Position numbers and translations under genes: made by a program. Below, piece by piece: positions 21,563 through 28,206 of a stretch of DNA of 31,253 nt. Within the stretch, counting starts at the first letter, position 1; each line of letters opens with the position of its first letter. Source of the stretch: JBBCJM01 sp037190175 (lineage in GTDB: Bacteria; Pseudomonadota; Alphaproteobacteria; Rhodobacterales; Rhodobacteraceae). The notes beneath the pieces were generated by a model that did no database searches, was not told the origin of the DNA, and was given only the letters and a program-made list of their open reading frames with translations. The stretch spans positions 1 to 31,253 of the forward strand of contig JBBCJM010000034.1 in assembly GCA_037190175.1 (NCBI GenBank), in the 5' to 3' direction.

Positions 21563-22242
21563 GCCACGACCTGACCCGCCATGCCTCGCCCCCCTGCCTG
21601 GCCGGCGAGGTGGCGCCCGACTATTTCGACCCGCTGGGGGTGGACCCGCAGCAGGCGGTGGACGTGGCCCGCTGGCGCAAGGCCGAGCGCGCCCGGCTGC
21701 TGGCCGAGCGGGCGGCGCTGGGGGTCGAGGGGCTGCGCGCGGCGGGCGGGCGGCTGGGGGCGGCGGTGTTCGACCTGATCGCGGCGCGGTTCAGGCTGCC
21801 GGGGCTGGCGGTCTCGGGCTACTGGCCCATCAAGTCCGAGCCCGACCTGCGGGGGATGCTGGCCCGCCTGCATCAGGCCGGGGCGCGGGTGGCGCTGCCG
21901 GTGGTGGAGGTCCGCGCCACGCCGCTGGTGTTCCGCCCCTGGGCGCCGGGCGCGGCGATGGAGCGGGGGTTCTGGAACATCCCCGTGCCGGCCACGCGCG
22001 ACACGGCGGTGCCGCAGGTGGCGCTCTCGCCGCTGGTCGGCTGGGACGGCGCGGGCTACCGGCTGGGCTACGGCGGCGGCTATTTCGACCGCACGCTGGC
22101 GGCGCTGACCCCCCGCCCCTTCGTCATCGGGGTGGGGTTCGAGGCGGCCCGGCTGCCCACCATCTTCCCCCAGCCCCACGACATCCCCATGGACGCCATC
22201 GTGACGGAAGAGGGGCTGCGCTGGCAGGCCCCGGGGCGGTAG
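21559..22242 (+). CDS. 5-formyltetrahydrofolate cyclo-ligase
   Basis: A 227-residue enzyme that converts 5-formyl-THF to 5,10-methenyl-THF using ATP, recycling folate. Recognisable parts are the N-terminal WRKAERARLLAER basic helix, VSGYWPIKSEPD, and the ATP/magnesium site GYRLGYGGGYFDRTLA followed by PHDIPMDAIVTEE. The start is GTG 21559, overlapping the stop of the DUF488 gene by 4 bp. The N-terminal roughly 40 residues (up to VDPQQAVDVARW) are longer than in many relatives. In alphaproteobacteria the gene is often near cell division or 6S RNA loci; here it is paired with DUF488. It converges on lpd with a 10-bp gap. Confidence 0.93.
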   Translation: MSHDLTRHASPPCLAGEVAPDYFDPLGVDPQQAVDVARWRKAERARLLAERAALGVEGLRAAGGRLGAAVFDLIAARFRLPGLAVSGYWPIKSEPDLRGMLARLHQAGARVALPVVEVRATPLVFRPWAPGAAMERGFWNIPVPATRDTAVPQVALSPLVGWDGAGYRLGYGGGYFDRTLAALTPRPFVIGVGFEAARLPTIFPQPHDIPMDAIVTEEGLRWQAPGR

Positions 22243-22252
22243 CCGCCCCCCG

Positions 22253-23641
22253 TCAGGCATGGATCGCGCCGTCGCCGCAGGCCAGCGCCGCCTCGCGCAC
22301 TGCCTCGCTGAACGTGGGATGCGCGTGGCAGGTCAGCGCCACGTCCTCGGCCGAGGCGCCGAATTCCATCGCCACGCAGATCTCGTGCACCAGATCGCCC
22401 GCCCCCGGGCCGATGATGTGCACGCCCAGCACGCGGTCGGTCTCCTTGTCGGCCAGAAGCTTCACGAAGCCCTCGCCCTGGAACACCGCCTTGGCCCGCG
22501 CGTTGCCCATGAAGGGGAACTTGCCCACCTTGTAGGCGCGGCCCTCCTCCTTCAGCTGCTCCTCGGTCTTGCCGACCGTGGCCACCTCGGGCGTGGTGTA
22601 GATCACGCCGGGGATCACCCCGTAGTTCACATGGCCATGCCTGCCGGCGATCACCTCGGCCACCGCCATTCCCTCGTCCTCGGCCTTGTGCGCCAGCATG
22701 GGGCCCGGCACCGCGTCGCCGATGGCGTAGATGCCGGGCACGCTGGTCTGCCAGTGATCGTCCACCTTCACCTGGCCGCGGGGCAGCAGTTCCACCCCCA
22801 GCGCCTCCAGCCCGAGGCCCTCGGTATAGGGCCGCCGGCCGGTCGCCACCAGCACGGCGTCGGCCACCGCACTGCCCTCCTTGTCGTCCTTGCGCGCCTT
22901 CCAGGTGACGGTGGCCTTGCCGTCCTGCACCGTGGCCCCCTGCACCGCGGCGCCCAGCACGAACTTCAGCCCCTGCTTGGCGAGGATCCGTTGCAGCCCC
23001 TTGGCCACTTCCCCGTCCATCCCGGGGGTGATGTGGTCGAGGTATTCCACCACCGTCACCGCGGCCCCCAGCCGGGCATAGACCGAGCCCAGCTCCAGCC
23101 CGATCACCCCGGCGCCGATCACCACCAGCGACTTCGGGATCTCACCCATCACCAAGGCCCCGGTGGAGGTCAGGATCACCTCCTCGTCCACCTCCACCCC
23201 GGGCAGGGAGGACGCCTCGGACCCCGTGGCGATCACGATGGCCTTGGCCCCGTGCACCTCGTCGCCCACCTTCACCTTGCCGGGTTCGGGGATGGAGCCC
23301 CAGCCCTTCAGCCAGGTCACCTTGTTCTTCTTGAACAGGAATTCGATCCCCTTGGTGTTCTGCCCCACGACCTCGGCGCGGTAGCCCTGCATCTTGGCCC
23401 AGTCCACCTGCGGGGCCGCGCCCACCAGACCCATCTTCGCGAAGTTCTCTTCCGCCTCGTGCAGCAGGTGGGTGGCGTGCAGGAGCGCCTTCGACGGGAT
23501 GCAGCCCACGTTCAGGCAGGTGCCGCCGAGCGTCTCGCGCCCCTCGACGCAGGCCACCTTCAGCCCCAGCTGGGCCGCACGGATCGCGCAGACATAGCCG
23601 CCGGGGCCGGCGCCGATCACGATCAGGTCGAAGTCAGGCAT
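22253..23641 (-). CDS. lpd: Dihydrolipoyl dehydrogenase (E3), 2-oxoglutarate dehydrogenase-linked
   Basis: A 462-residue flavoprotein that reoxidises the dihydrolipoyl groups of the E2 subunit and passes electrons to NAD+. FAD binding is at IGAGPGGYVCAIRAAQLG, the redox disulfide is C42-C47 in GGTCLNVGCIPSKALL, NAD binding is at VVIGAGVIGLELGSVYARLG, and the catalytic His-Glu pair is in CHAHPTFSEAVREA. It lies in the same direction as sucA and sucB but seven genes further on, so it is very likely the E3 of that complex (inference from position). There are only 17 bp between it and the upstream MAPEG gene. Confidence 0.96.
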   Translation of the reverse strand: MPDFDLIVIGAGPGGYVCAIRAAQLGLKVACVEGRETLGGTCLNVGCIPSKALLHATHLLHEAEENFAKMGLVGAAPQVDWAKMQGYRAEVVGQNTKGIEFLFKKNKVTWLKGWGSIPEPGKVKVGDEVHGAKAIVIATGSEASSLPGVEVDEEVILTSTGALVMGEIPKSLVVIGAGVIGLELGSVYARLGAAVTVVEYLDHITPGMDGEVAKGLQRILAKQGLKFVLGAAVQGATVQDGKATVTWKARKDDKEGSAVADAVLVATGRRPYTEGLGLEALGVELLPRGQVKVDDHWQTSVPGIYAIGDAVPGPMLAHKAEDEGMAVAEVIAGRHGHVNYGVIPGVIYTTPEVATVGKTEEQLKEEGRAYKVGKFPFMGNARAKAVFQGEGFVKLLADKETDRVLGVHIIGPGAGDLVHEICVAMEFGASAEDVALTCHAHPTFSEAVREAALACGDGAIHA

Positions 23642-23658
23642 GATGGATTCCTTCGGTA

Positions 23659-24069
23659 TCAGACCAGAGTGGCCAGGATCATGGCCATGGTGGCGGCAAA
23701 GCCCACCGCCCAGACCACCGACCGCCAGGGGACGAGGCCCAGCCAGTAGGCGGGGACATAGAGGATGCGCGCGGCCAGATAGGTCCAGGCGCAGGCGACG
23801 GTGAAGGGGGATGAGCTTTCGGACAGCCGCACGACCACCACCGCCAGGGTGAACAGCACCAGCCCCTCGAAATGGTTGGTCAGCGCCCGGTGCAGGCGGC
23901 CGGTGCCGGGGCTCACCTGCTCCATCAGCGGCCGGCCCAGCCGCTCGGGGTCGCGGGCGGACATGGTTTTCCGCGGCCCCAGCTCCAGATTGGCCGGCAC
24001 CGCCATCAGCACGAACTGCACCCCCTGCAACAGGCCGGCCAGCGCCAGCACCGTGACCTCGGGCGTCAT
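23659..24069 (-). CDS. MAPEG family membrane protein (copy 1)
   Basis: A 136-residue protein with four predicted membrane helices. The family features are the N-E/H-like motif NHFEGLVLFTLAVVVV in the second helix and YLAARILYVPAYWLG in the third, as in membrane-associated proteins of eicosanoid and glutathione metabolism. Bacterial members are mostly uncharacterised. The start ATG 24069 shares a base with the stop of the upstream copy (TGATG); GTG 24072 is an alternative. It is a diverged paralog of the next gene; both end with a -VPWRS-WA/WG- segment. Confidence 0.88.
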   Translation of the reverse strand: MTPEVTVLALAGLLQGVQFVLMAVPANLELGPRKTMSARDPERLGRPLMEQVSPGTGRLHRALTNHFEGLVLFTLAVVVVRLSESSSPFTVACAWTYLAARILYVPAYWLGLVPWRSVVWAVGFAATMAMILATLV

Positions 24070-24461
24070 CACACCACCCCCAGGATCAGCAGCACCACGG
24101 TGGCGAAGGCCCCCACCCCCCAGATCGCCGACCGCCAGGGCACCCAGCCCTGCGCATAGGCCGGCACGTAGAGCGCGCGGGCGGCCACATAGACCCAGGC
24201 CAGGATCGCGGTCAGGGTCGAGGTCTTCTCGGCCAGCACCAGCACCACGATGGCGATGATGAAGGGGCCGATGTTCTCGACGAAGTTGGCGCTGGCCCGG
24301 CGCAGCCTCTGCGCCTCGGGCGACAGCCTGTCTTCGATCCCCTCGCGGGTGCCCATGTTGCCCTCAGGCCCCACGTCGCGGGTCAGCACGCGCTGCGCCA
24401 CGATGATGGTGGCGAAGTGGACGAAGGCGGCGGCGGTCAGCGCGGAAAGCTCGGGGGTCAT
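24069..24461 (-). CDS. MAPEG family membrane protein (copy 2)
   Basis: A 130-residue four-helix membrane protein with ASANFVENIGPFIIAIVVLV and YVAARALYVPAYAQGWVPWR, the MAPEG pattern. The cytoplasmic loop (DVGPEGNMGTREGIEDRLSP) is of the form common in alphaproteobacterial members. It is adjacent to a second MAPEG gene, likely an old tandem duplication since the two copies agree mainly in the conserved motifs. The start ATG (24461) overlaps the stop of the secreted-protein gene upstream as ATGA. No enzyme activity can be assigned. Confidence 0.88.
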   Translation of the reverse strand: MTPELSALTAAAFVHFATIIVAQRVLTRDVGPEGNMGTREGIEDRLSPEAQRLRRASANFVENIGPFIIAIVVLVLAEKTSTLTAILAWVYVAARALYVPAYAQGWVPWRSAIWGVGAFATVVLLILGVV

Positions 24462-24856
24462 TCGGCCAGTGCCCTTTCCAGTTCGCGCGGGAAGGCGAAG
24501 ATGCGGTAGGTGGCGAAGTCCTTCGACCAGTCCGGGTGCCCGGCGCAGAAGGCGCGGATCTCGGGGAAGGGCATGGTCTCGGGCAGCATCAGCGCCCCTG
24601 GCTGCGCGGCGGCGGCGAAGGATCCGATCGCCTCCGGCCCCACCCCTGCGCCGGCCAGCAGTTCGACGATCCAGGCCGAGACCTCGGCCCAGTGGGACAG
24701 CGCGAAGGGATGGACCTCGGGATCCAGCACCGAACAGCTCAGCACCGCGCGCTGATGCTCCAGCACCTCGGCCAGCAGGGCATCGGCCGCCGGCCGGCCG
24801 GTCTGGGCCAGGGCGGGGGCGGCGGCGAGCGCCAGCAGGGCGGAAAGGCGGGTCAT
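24458..24856 (-). CDS. Predicted secreted protein, paralog A
   Basis: A 132-residue protein with a signal peptide MTRLSALLALAAAPALAQ. The mature part has two cysteines, in LSCSVLDPEVHPFAL and FPEIRAFCAGHPDWSKDF, which could form a disulfide in the periplasm. I do not recognise the family. The whole protein aligns with the neighbour upstream: CS-LDPE-HP-AL, then P-AL-LP---PF-E-RAFC--HPDW-KD--T-RIF and a final E-E--LA. The two genes are therefore tandem duplicates. Start and stop overlap both neighbours by 4 bp, so it is part of the tight sucB-lpd accessory run. Confidence 0.75.
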   Translation of the reverse strand: MTRLSALLALAAAPALAQTGRPAADALLAEVLEHQRAVLSCSVLDPEVHPFALSHWAEVSAWIVELLAGAGVGPEAIGSFAAAAQPGALMLPETMPFPEIRAFCAGHPDWSKDFATYRIFAFPRELERALAE

Positions 24857-25359
24857 GGCGCCAGCATCCGTTCCACCTCGCCGCCCAGCCCGAAGATGCG
24901 GAAGGTGTAGATGTCCTTCGCCCAGTCGGGATGGGCGGCGCAGAAGGCGCGGACCTCGGCGAAGGGGGTGGCGTCGGGCAGGATCAGCGCCTCCGGCCGG
25001 GCGGCGGCGGTGAAGGCCTGGATCTCCGCCATGGGCCGGCCGGCCCCGACCAGCGCCCCGATCACCCGCAGCGCGGTCTGGTTCCACATGTCCAGCGCGG
25101 CGGGATGCGCCTCGGGGTCCAGCGCCGAACAGGTCAGCGCCACCCGCTGGCTGGCGAGCGCCCCTGCCAGCAGGGCGTCGAGATCCTGCGCGAGCGCGGG
25201 CGCGGCGGCCAGAGTCAGGGCAAGGGCAGCGGTCAGCAGGCCCCCCTCAACCTCCCCCGTCCCGCGCGACGGCGGGGATCGCAGGGTCTCCCCTCCCCCT
25301 CGGGGGGAGGGGAGGGGGGAGGGGGGCACGGCGGCGGATGCTTGGAGGGCCATCGTCAT
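24853..25359 (-). CDS. Predicted secreted protein, paralog B, with an inserted repeat in its N-terminus
   Basis: A 168-residue protein, 36 residues longer than its tandem paralog. The start ATG 25359 overlaps the stop of the upstream gene (ATGA). After MTMALQASAAV comes a low-complexity segment, PSPLPSPRGGGETLRSPPSR and GTGEVEGG, and only then the hydrophobic core LLTAALALTLAAAPALAQ expected of the signal peptide. The segment is encoded by a GC-rich palindromic repeat (about 25246-25330) that kept the frame open. The mature part has the same two cysteines as paralog A (CSALDPEAHPAAL and RAFCAAHPDWAKD). Export may be weakened by the extended N-region. Family unknown. Confidence 0.72.
   Translation of the reverse strand: MTMALQASAAVPPSPLPSPRGGGETLRSPPSRGTGEVEGGLLTAALALTLAAAPALAQDLDALLAGALASQRVALTCSALDPEAHPAALDMWNQTALRVIGALVGAGRPMAEIQAFTAAARPEALILPDATPFAEVRAFCAAHPDWAKDIYTFRIFGLGGEVERMLAP
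25246..25330. repeat. GC-rich palindromic element inside a coding region
   Basis: A low-complexity stretch of C and G runs. Its core, CTCCCCTCCCCC-TCG-GGGGGAGGGGAG (25288-25314), is a perfect 12-bp stem with a 3-nt loop, and outer C-rich and G-rich flanks can extend the fold. It resembles the short palindromic intergenic repeats of alphaproteobacteria, whose translation gives SPLPSPRGGG-type peptides (recall, not searched). Here it sits in frame between the start codon and the signal-peptide core of paralog B. Limits are approximate. Confidence 0.6.
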
Positions 25360-25592
25360 GCCGTCCGCAGGAACTGCACGGTCATCTGGTCGCCGAAGCC
25401 GCGGCGCTTGGCCAGCCACGCCTCGGCCTTCGCCCGGTTCGCCACCTCGAACAGCACCAGCACCTCGCCGCCCTCGCCCCGCCAGATCTGCAGCGTGTTC
25501 AGCCCCGCATCCGCGATGTTCTCCGCCTCGGCGTCGAAAGCGGCCTTCCAGGCGTCATAGTCGGGGGCGGCGGTCTGGATCAGGAGTTGCAT
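25356..25592 (-). CDS. Small protein, possible ABM/dimeric alpha-beta barrel fold
   Basis: A 78-residue protein beginning MQLLIQTAAPDYDAWKAAFD and ending MTVQFLRTA. The pattern of a beta-strand, then D-(Y)-WK--FD, then a strand with a hydrophobic charge-flanked VLVLFEVANRAKAEAWL, is like antibiotic biosynthesis monooxygenase-type (ABM) dimeric barrels and related cyclase-like small proteins. The assignment is by overall pattern, not by catalytic residues. GGAG-type sequence (CAACTCCTG region) is weak upstream. Its stop overlaps the start of paralog B. A repeat cluster lies just before its start. Confidence 0.6.
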   Translation of the reverse strand: MQLLIQTAAPDYDAWKAAFDAEAENIADAGLNTLQIWRGEGGEVLVLFEVANRAKAEAWLAKRRGFGDQMTVQFLRTA

Positions 25593-25614
25593 GGTCGGGC
25601 TCCGGTGGCGGGTC

Positions 25615-25670
25615 GGGTGGGCAATATTGCCCACCCTACGAGGGTCGCGCAGATCCGTAGGGTGGGCAAT
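25615..25670. repeat. Compound palindromic repeat (GTAGGGTGGGCAAT type)
   Basis: GGGTGGGCAATATTGCCCACCC (25615-25636 region, a 22-bp perfect palindrome) is followed by an overlapping inverted repeat: ATTGCCCACCCTACG (25626-25640) and CGTAGGGTGGGCAAT (25656-25670), 15-bp arms with a 15-nt loop. Three copies of the same arm thus occur in 56 bp. Similar GTAGGGTGGGCAA repeats are dispersed in many proteobacterial genomes (recall). It lies in the 124-bp gap between the ABM-like gene and the membrane-protein gene and could fold in RNA in two alternative ways. Confidence 0.8.
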
Positions 25671-25716
25671 CTGTCCACCAAGCCGGCGTAGTGGCGGAGG
25701 GGTACGCACATCGTGA

Positions 25717-26121
25717 TCATTGTATCCTCGCGTTCAGTCGCGAGGTCCAGAATGCAAAGCCGCCGACCAGGGCGGCCAAAAGCAGCGTCCGCTCCGGGAT
25801 GATCGAGAAGCTGTCGGCATACGCCCGCTCGATCAGCACGGCGGGCGCCAGGAGGGCGACCGCGACCACCGCGAGATAGACGCCGAGCGTCGCCCATCCG
25901 AAGGGGACGGCATATCGGCTTCGTATCCACAGCAGATATCCCCATCCCGCCGAGACGGCTGCAAAAGCGCCGGATATGGCGACCAAGGCAGCGGGCCGGA
26001 GGGCAAAATGCATGGTGTTCGGTACGCCAACGGAAACGGCCACGATCTGCCACAGTGCCCCGAGGGCAACCAGCATCGCAAAGCCGGCCACGATCCAGAC
26101 ACCCATCGGCCGTCGCCGCAT
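25717..26121 (-). CDS. Hypothetical membrane protein, four predicted helices
   Basis: A 134-residue protein beginning MRRRPMGVWIVAGFAMLVAL, with hydrophobic segments near 8-30, 40-63, 70-95 and 105-125 and few charges between them. I do not recognise the family. The start ATG 26121 shares one base with the stop of the upstream gene (TGATG), which decides it over an in-frame start four codons earlier. Local base composition is less GC-rich than the neighbouring core genes, which may mean later acquisition. Probably co-expressed with the 165-residue protein before it. Confidence 0.65.
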   Translation of the reverse strand: MRRRPMGVWIVAGFAMLVALGALWQIVAVSVGVPNTMHFALRPAALVAISGAFAAVSAGWGYLLWIRSRYAVPFGWATLGVYLAVVAVALLAPAVLIERAYADSFSIIPERTLLLAALVGGFAFWTSRLNARIQ

Positions 26122-26618
26122 CACAGGCCGCACCTCTGGAACTCGGCCATCATCCGGTTGGCCTTGTCGATCTGGGCGGCAGTCAGCAGGATCTGCGAGG
26201 TATCGGCGAGATACTCCGTCACCAGCCGCGCCTCGGTCTCATCGCGCAGCCGGCCACGGCGCAGGATGGCGGCGAGCATCCGCTTGGGGTGCCCGGCATC
26301 CGACCAGAGGTCGCGTCCCGTGCGGCGGCGATAATCCTCCAGAACCTGCTGTGCCTGCTCGGGTGCGCGCCGCTGAAGGTCGGCGACAGCGCCGGTGAGG
26401 TCGTTCAGCGCCTCGCGGGCGCCGGCCATCACCTCCGAAGCGCTCGCCTCGCCGCGTTCGACAGCGGCGCGCATGTCGTCGGCCGGGATGAGGCCTGCGG
26501 TCAGATAACCGGGGATGGCAGGCTCCAGCACCGGACCCAAGGCAGCGGCGAGCGCGTCGAGGCACGACCGGAGGCGATCATGCTCGGCCAGAAGTTCTGC
26601 CCTGCTGCGTCGTGCCAT
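26121..26618 (-). CDS. Hypothetical cytoplasmic helical protein, 165 residues
   Basis: Starts at ATG 26618 after a GGAG site. The sequence is charged and mostly helical by composition (MARRSRAELLAEHDRLRSCL, RRRTGRDLWSDAGHPKRMLA, AQIDKANRMMAEFQRCGL), with no signal peptide and no known catalytic motif that I can see. It sits 61 bp after sucB, beyond a small hairpin, and overlaps the following membrane-protein gene by one base. Such a soluble/membrane pair could work together, but nothing in the sequence proves it. GC content is somewhat lower than in sucB. Confidence 0.65.
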   Translation of the reverse strand: MARRSRAELLAEHDRLRSCLDALAAALGPVLEPAIPGYLTAGLIPADDMRAAVERGEASASEVMAGAREALNDLTGAVADLQRRAPEQAQQVLEDYRRRTGRDLWSDAGHPKRMLAAILRRGRLRDETEARLVTEYLADTSQILLTAAQIDKANRMMAEFQRCGL

Positions 26619-26655
26619 GCCCGGTCTCCGTTTCCGATTGGCGGGGAGGGAGAGC

Positions 26656-26672
26656 GGCGGGTGAACCCCGCC
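26656..26672 (-). terminator. Small hairpin after sucB
   Basis: GGCGGG-TGAAC-CCCGCC is a perfect 6-bp stem with a 5-nt loop, just beyond the sucB stop (26680-26682). It might lower expression of the accessory genes relative to sucAB. No U tract is visible. Confidence 0.4.
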
Positions 26673-26679
26673 ACCACCC

Positions 26680-28206
26680 TCACAAATCCATCAACAGCCG
26701 CCGCGGGTCTTCCAGCGCCTCTTTCACCCGCACCAGGAAGGTCACCGCGCCCTTGCCGTCCACGATGCGGTGGTCATACGAAAGCGCCAGGTACATCATC
26801 GGGCGGATCACGATCTGGCCGCCGACCACCACCGGGCGGTCCTGGATCTTGTGCATCCCGAGGATCCCCGACTGCGGCGGGTTCAGGATGGGCGAGGACA
26901 TCAGCGAGCCGTAGACCCCGCCGTTCGAGATGGTGAAGGAGCCGCCCGCCATCTCGGCCATCGACAGTTTCCCGTCCCGCGCCCGGGCGCCCAGCTCGGC
27001 GATCTTCTTCTCGATGGCGGCGAAGCCCATCTGGTCGGCGTCGCGGACCACCGGCACCACCAGGCCCGAGGGCGTGCCCACCGCCACGCCCATGTGGACG
27101 AAGTTCTTGTAGATCACATCCGTCCCGTCGATCTCGGCATTGACCTCGGGCACTTCCTTCAGCGCATGGCAGCAGGCCTTCACGAAGAAGGACATGAAGC
27201 CCAGCTTCACCCCGTGCTTCTTCTCGAACACATCCTTGTATTCGTTGCGCAGCGCCATGATGCCGCTCATGTCGGCCTCGTTGTAGGTCGTCAGCATCGC
27301 GGCGGTGTTCTGCGCGTCCTTGAGGCGGCGGGCGATGGTCTGGCGCAGGCGGGTCATCTTCACCCGTTCCTCGCGCGCCGCGTCCTCGGTGGCGACCGGG
27401 CCGCGGGGGATGGCGGCCGGGGCCGCCGGGGCAGCGGCGGGGGCCGGGGCGGCGCTGCGGGCGGCGGCGGCCACGTCTTCCTTCATCACCCGGCCGTCAC
27501 GGCCGCTGCCCTGCACCTGGTCCGGCGTCAGGCCCGATTCCGCCATCGCCTTCTTCGCCGAGGGCGCATCCTCCACGTCCTTGCGGGGCACCTGCTTCTC
27601 CGGCCCCGCGCCGGGGGAACCCACGATGGCCGAGGCCACGGCCTTCGGATCGGCCTTCTTGGCCGGGGCGGGTGCGGCCGCCCCCTCGGTCACCACCGCC
27701 AGCCGGGCGTTGGCGGCCACCGTGGAGCCCTCGGGCGCCAGGATCTCGGCCAGCACCCCGGCCACCGGCGAGGGCACCTCGACCGAGACCTTGTCGGTCT
27801 CCAGCTCGCACAGCATCTCGTCCTGCGCGACCGCATCGCCCACCTTCTTGAACCAGGTCGACACCGTGGCCTCGCTGACGCTCTCGCCCAGGCTCGGCAC
27901 CATCACATCCGTCATCTCGTCCTCTCCCGCGCCCGCCGGGGCGTCTTGCTCATCCATGGCCGGGGTCTCGGCCTGCGCGATCCGCGCCAGCAGCGCGCCG
28001 ACCCCCACCGTCGCCCCCTCGGGCACCACGATCTCCTCGAGCACACCGGCCCGCGGGGCCGGAACCTCGACCGTCACCTTGTCGGTCTCGAGTTCGCACA
28101 GCATCTCGTCGGTGGCCACCCGGTCGCCGGCGCGCTTGTACCAATGGGCGACGGTCGCCTCGGCGACGCTCTCGCCCAGGGGCGGAACCCGGACCTCCGT
28201 GCTCAT
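26680..28206 (-). CDS. sucB: 2-oxoglutarate dehydrogenase E2, dihydrolipoyl succinyltransferase, two lipoyl domains
   Basis: A 508-residue E2 that transfers the succinyl group from E1-bound TPP via lipoyl-lysine to CoA. There are two lipoyl domains, with lipoylated lysines K43 (ELETDKVTVEVPAPRAG) and K139 (ELETDKVSVEVPSPVAG). A peripheral subunit-binding domain follows (SAKKAMAESGLTPDQVQGSG), then an Ala/Pro linker and the catalytic domain ending with the active-site YDHRIVDG. E. coli SucB has one lipoyl domain. The second domain here begins MTDVMVPSLGESVSEATVST, exactly like a one-domain SucB start, and ATG 27915 has GGGAGAGGACGAG right before it. The start ATG 28206 overlaps the sucA stop (ATGA). 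Confidence 0.96.
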   Translation of the reverse strand: MSTEVRVPPLGESVAEATVAHWYKRAGDRVATDEMLCELETDKVTVEVPAPRAGVLEEIVVPEGATVGVGALLARIAQAETPAMDEQDAPAGAGEDEMTDVMVPSLGESVSEATVSTWFKKVGDAVAQDEMLCELETDKVSVEVPSPVAGVLAEILAPEGSTVAANARLAVVTEGAAAPAPAKKADPKAVASAIVGSPGAGPEKQVPRKDVEDAPSAKKAMAESGLTPDQVQGSGRDGRVMKEDVAAAARSAAPAPAAAPAAPAAIPRGPVATEDAAREERVKMTRLRQTIARRLKDAQNTAAMLTTYNEADMSGIMALRNEYKDVFEKKHGVKLGFMSFFVKACCHALKEVPEVNAEIDGTDVIYKNFVHMGVAVGTPSGLVVPVVRDADQMGFAAIEKKIAELGARARDGKLSMAEMAGGSFTISNGGVYGSLMSSPILNPPQSGILGMHKIQDRPVVVGGQIVIRPMMYLALSYDHRIVDGKGAVTFLVRVKEALEDPRRLLMDL

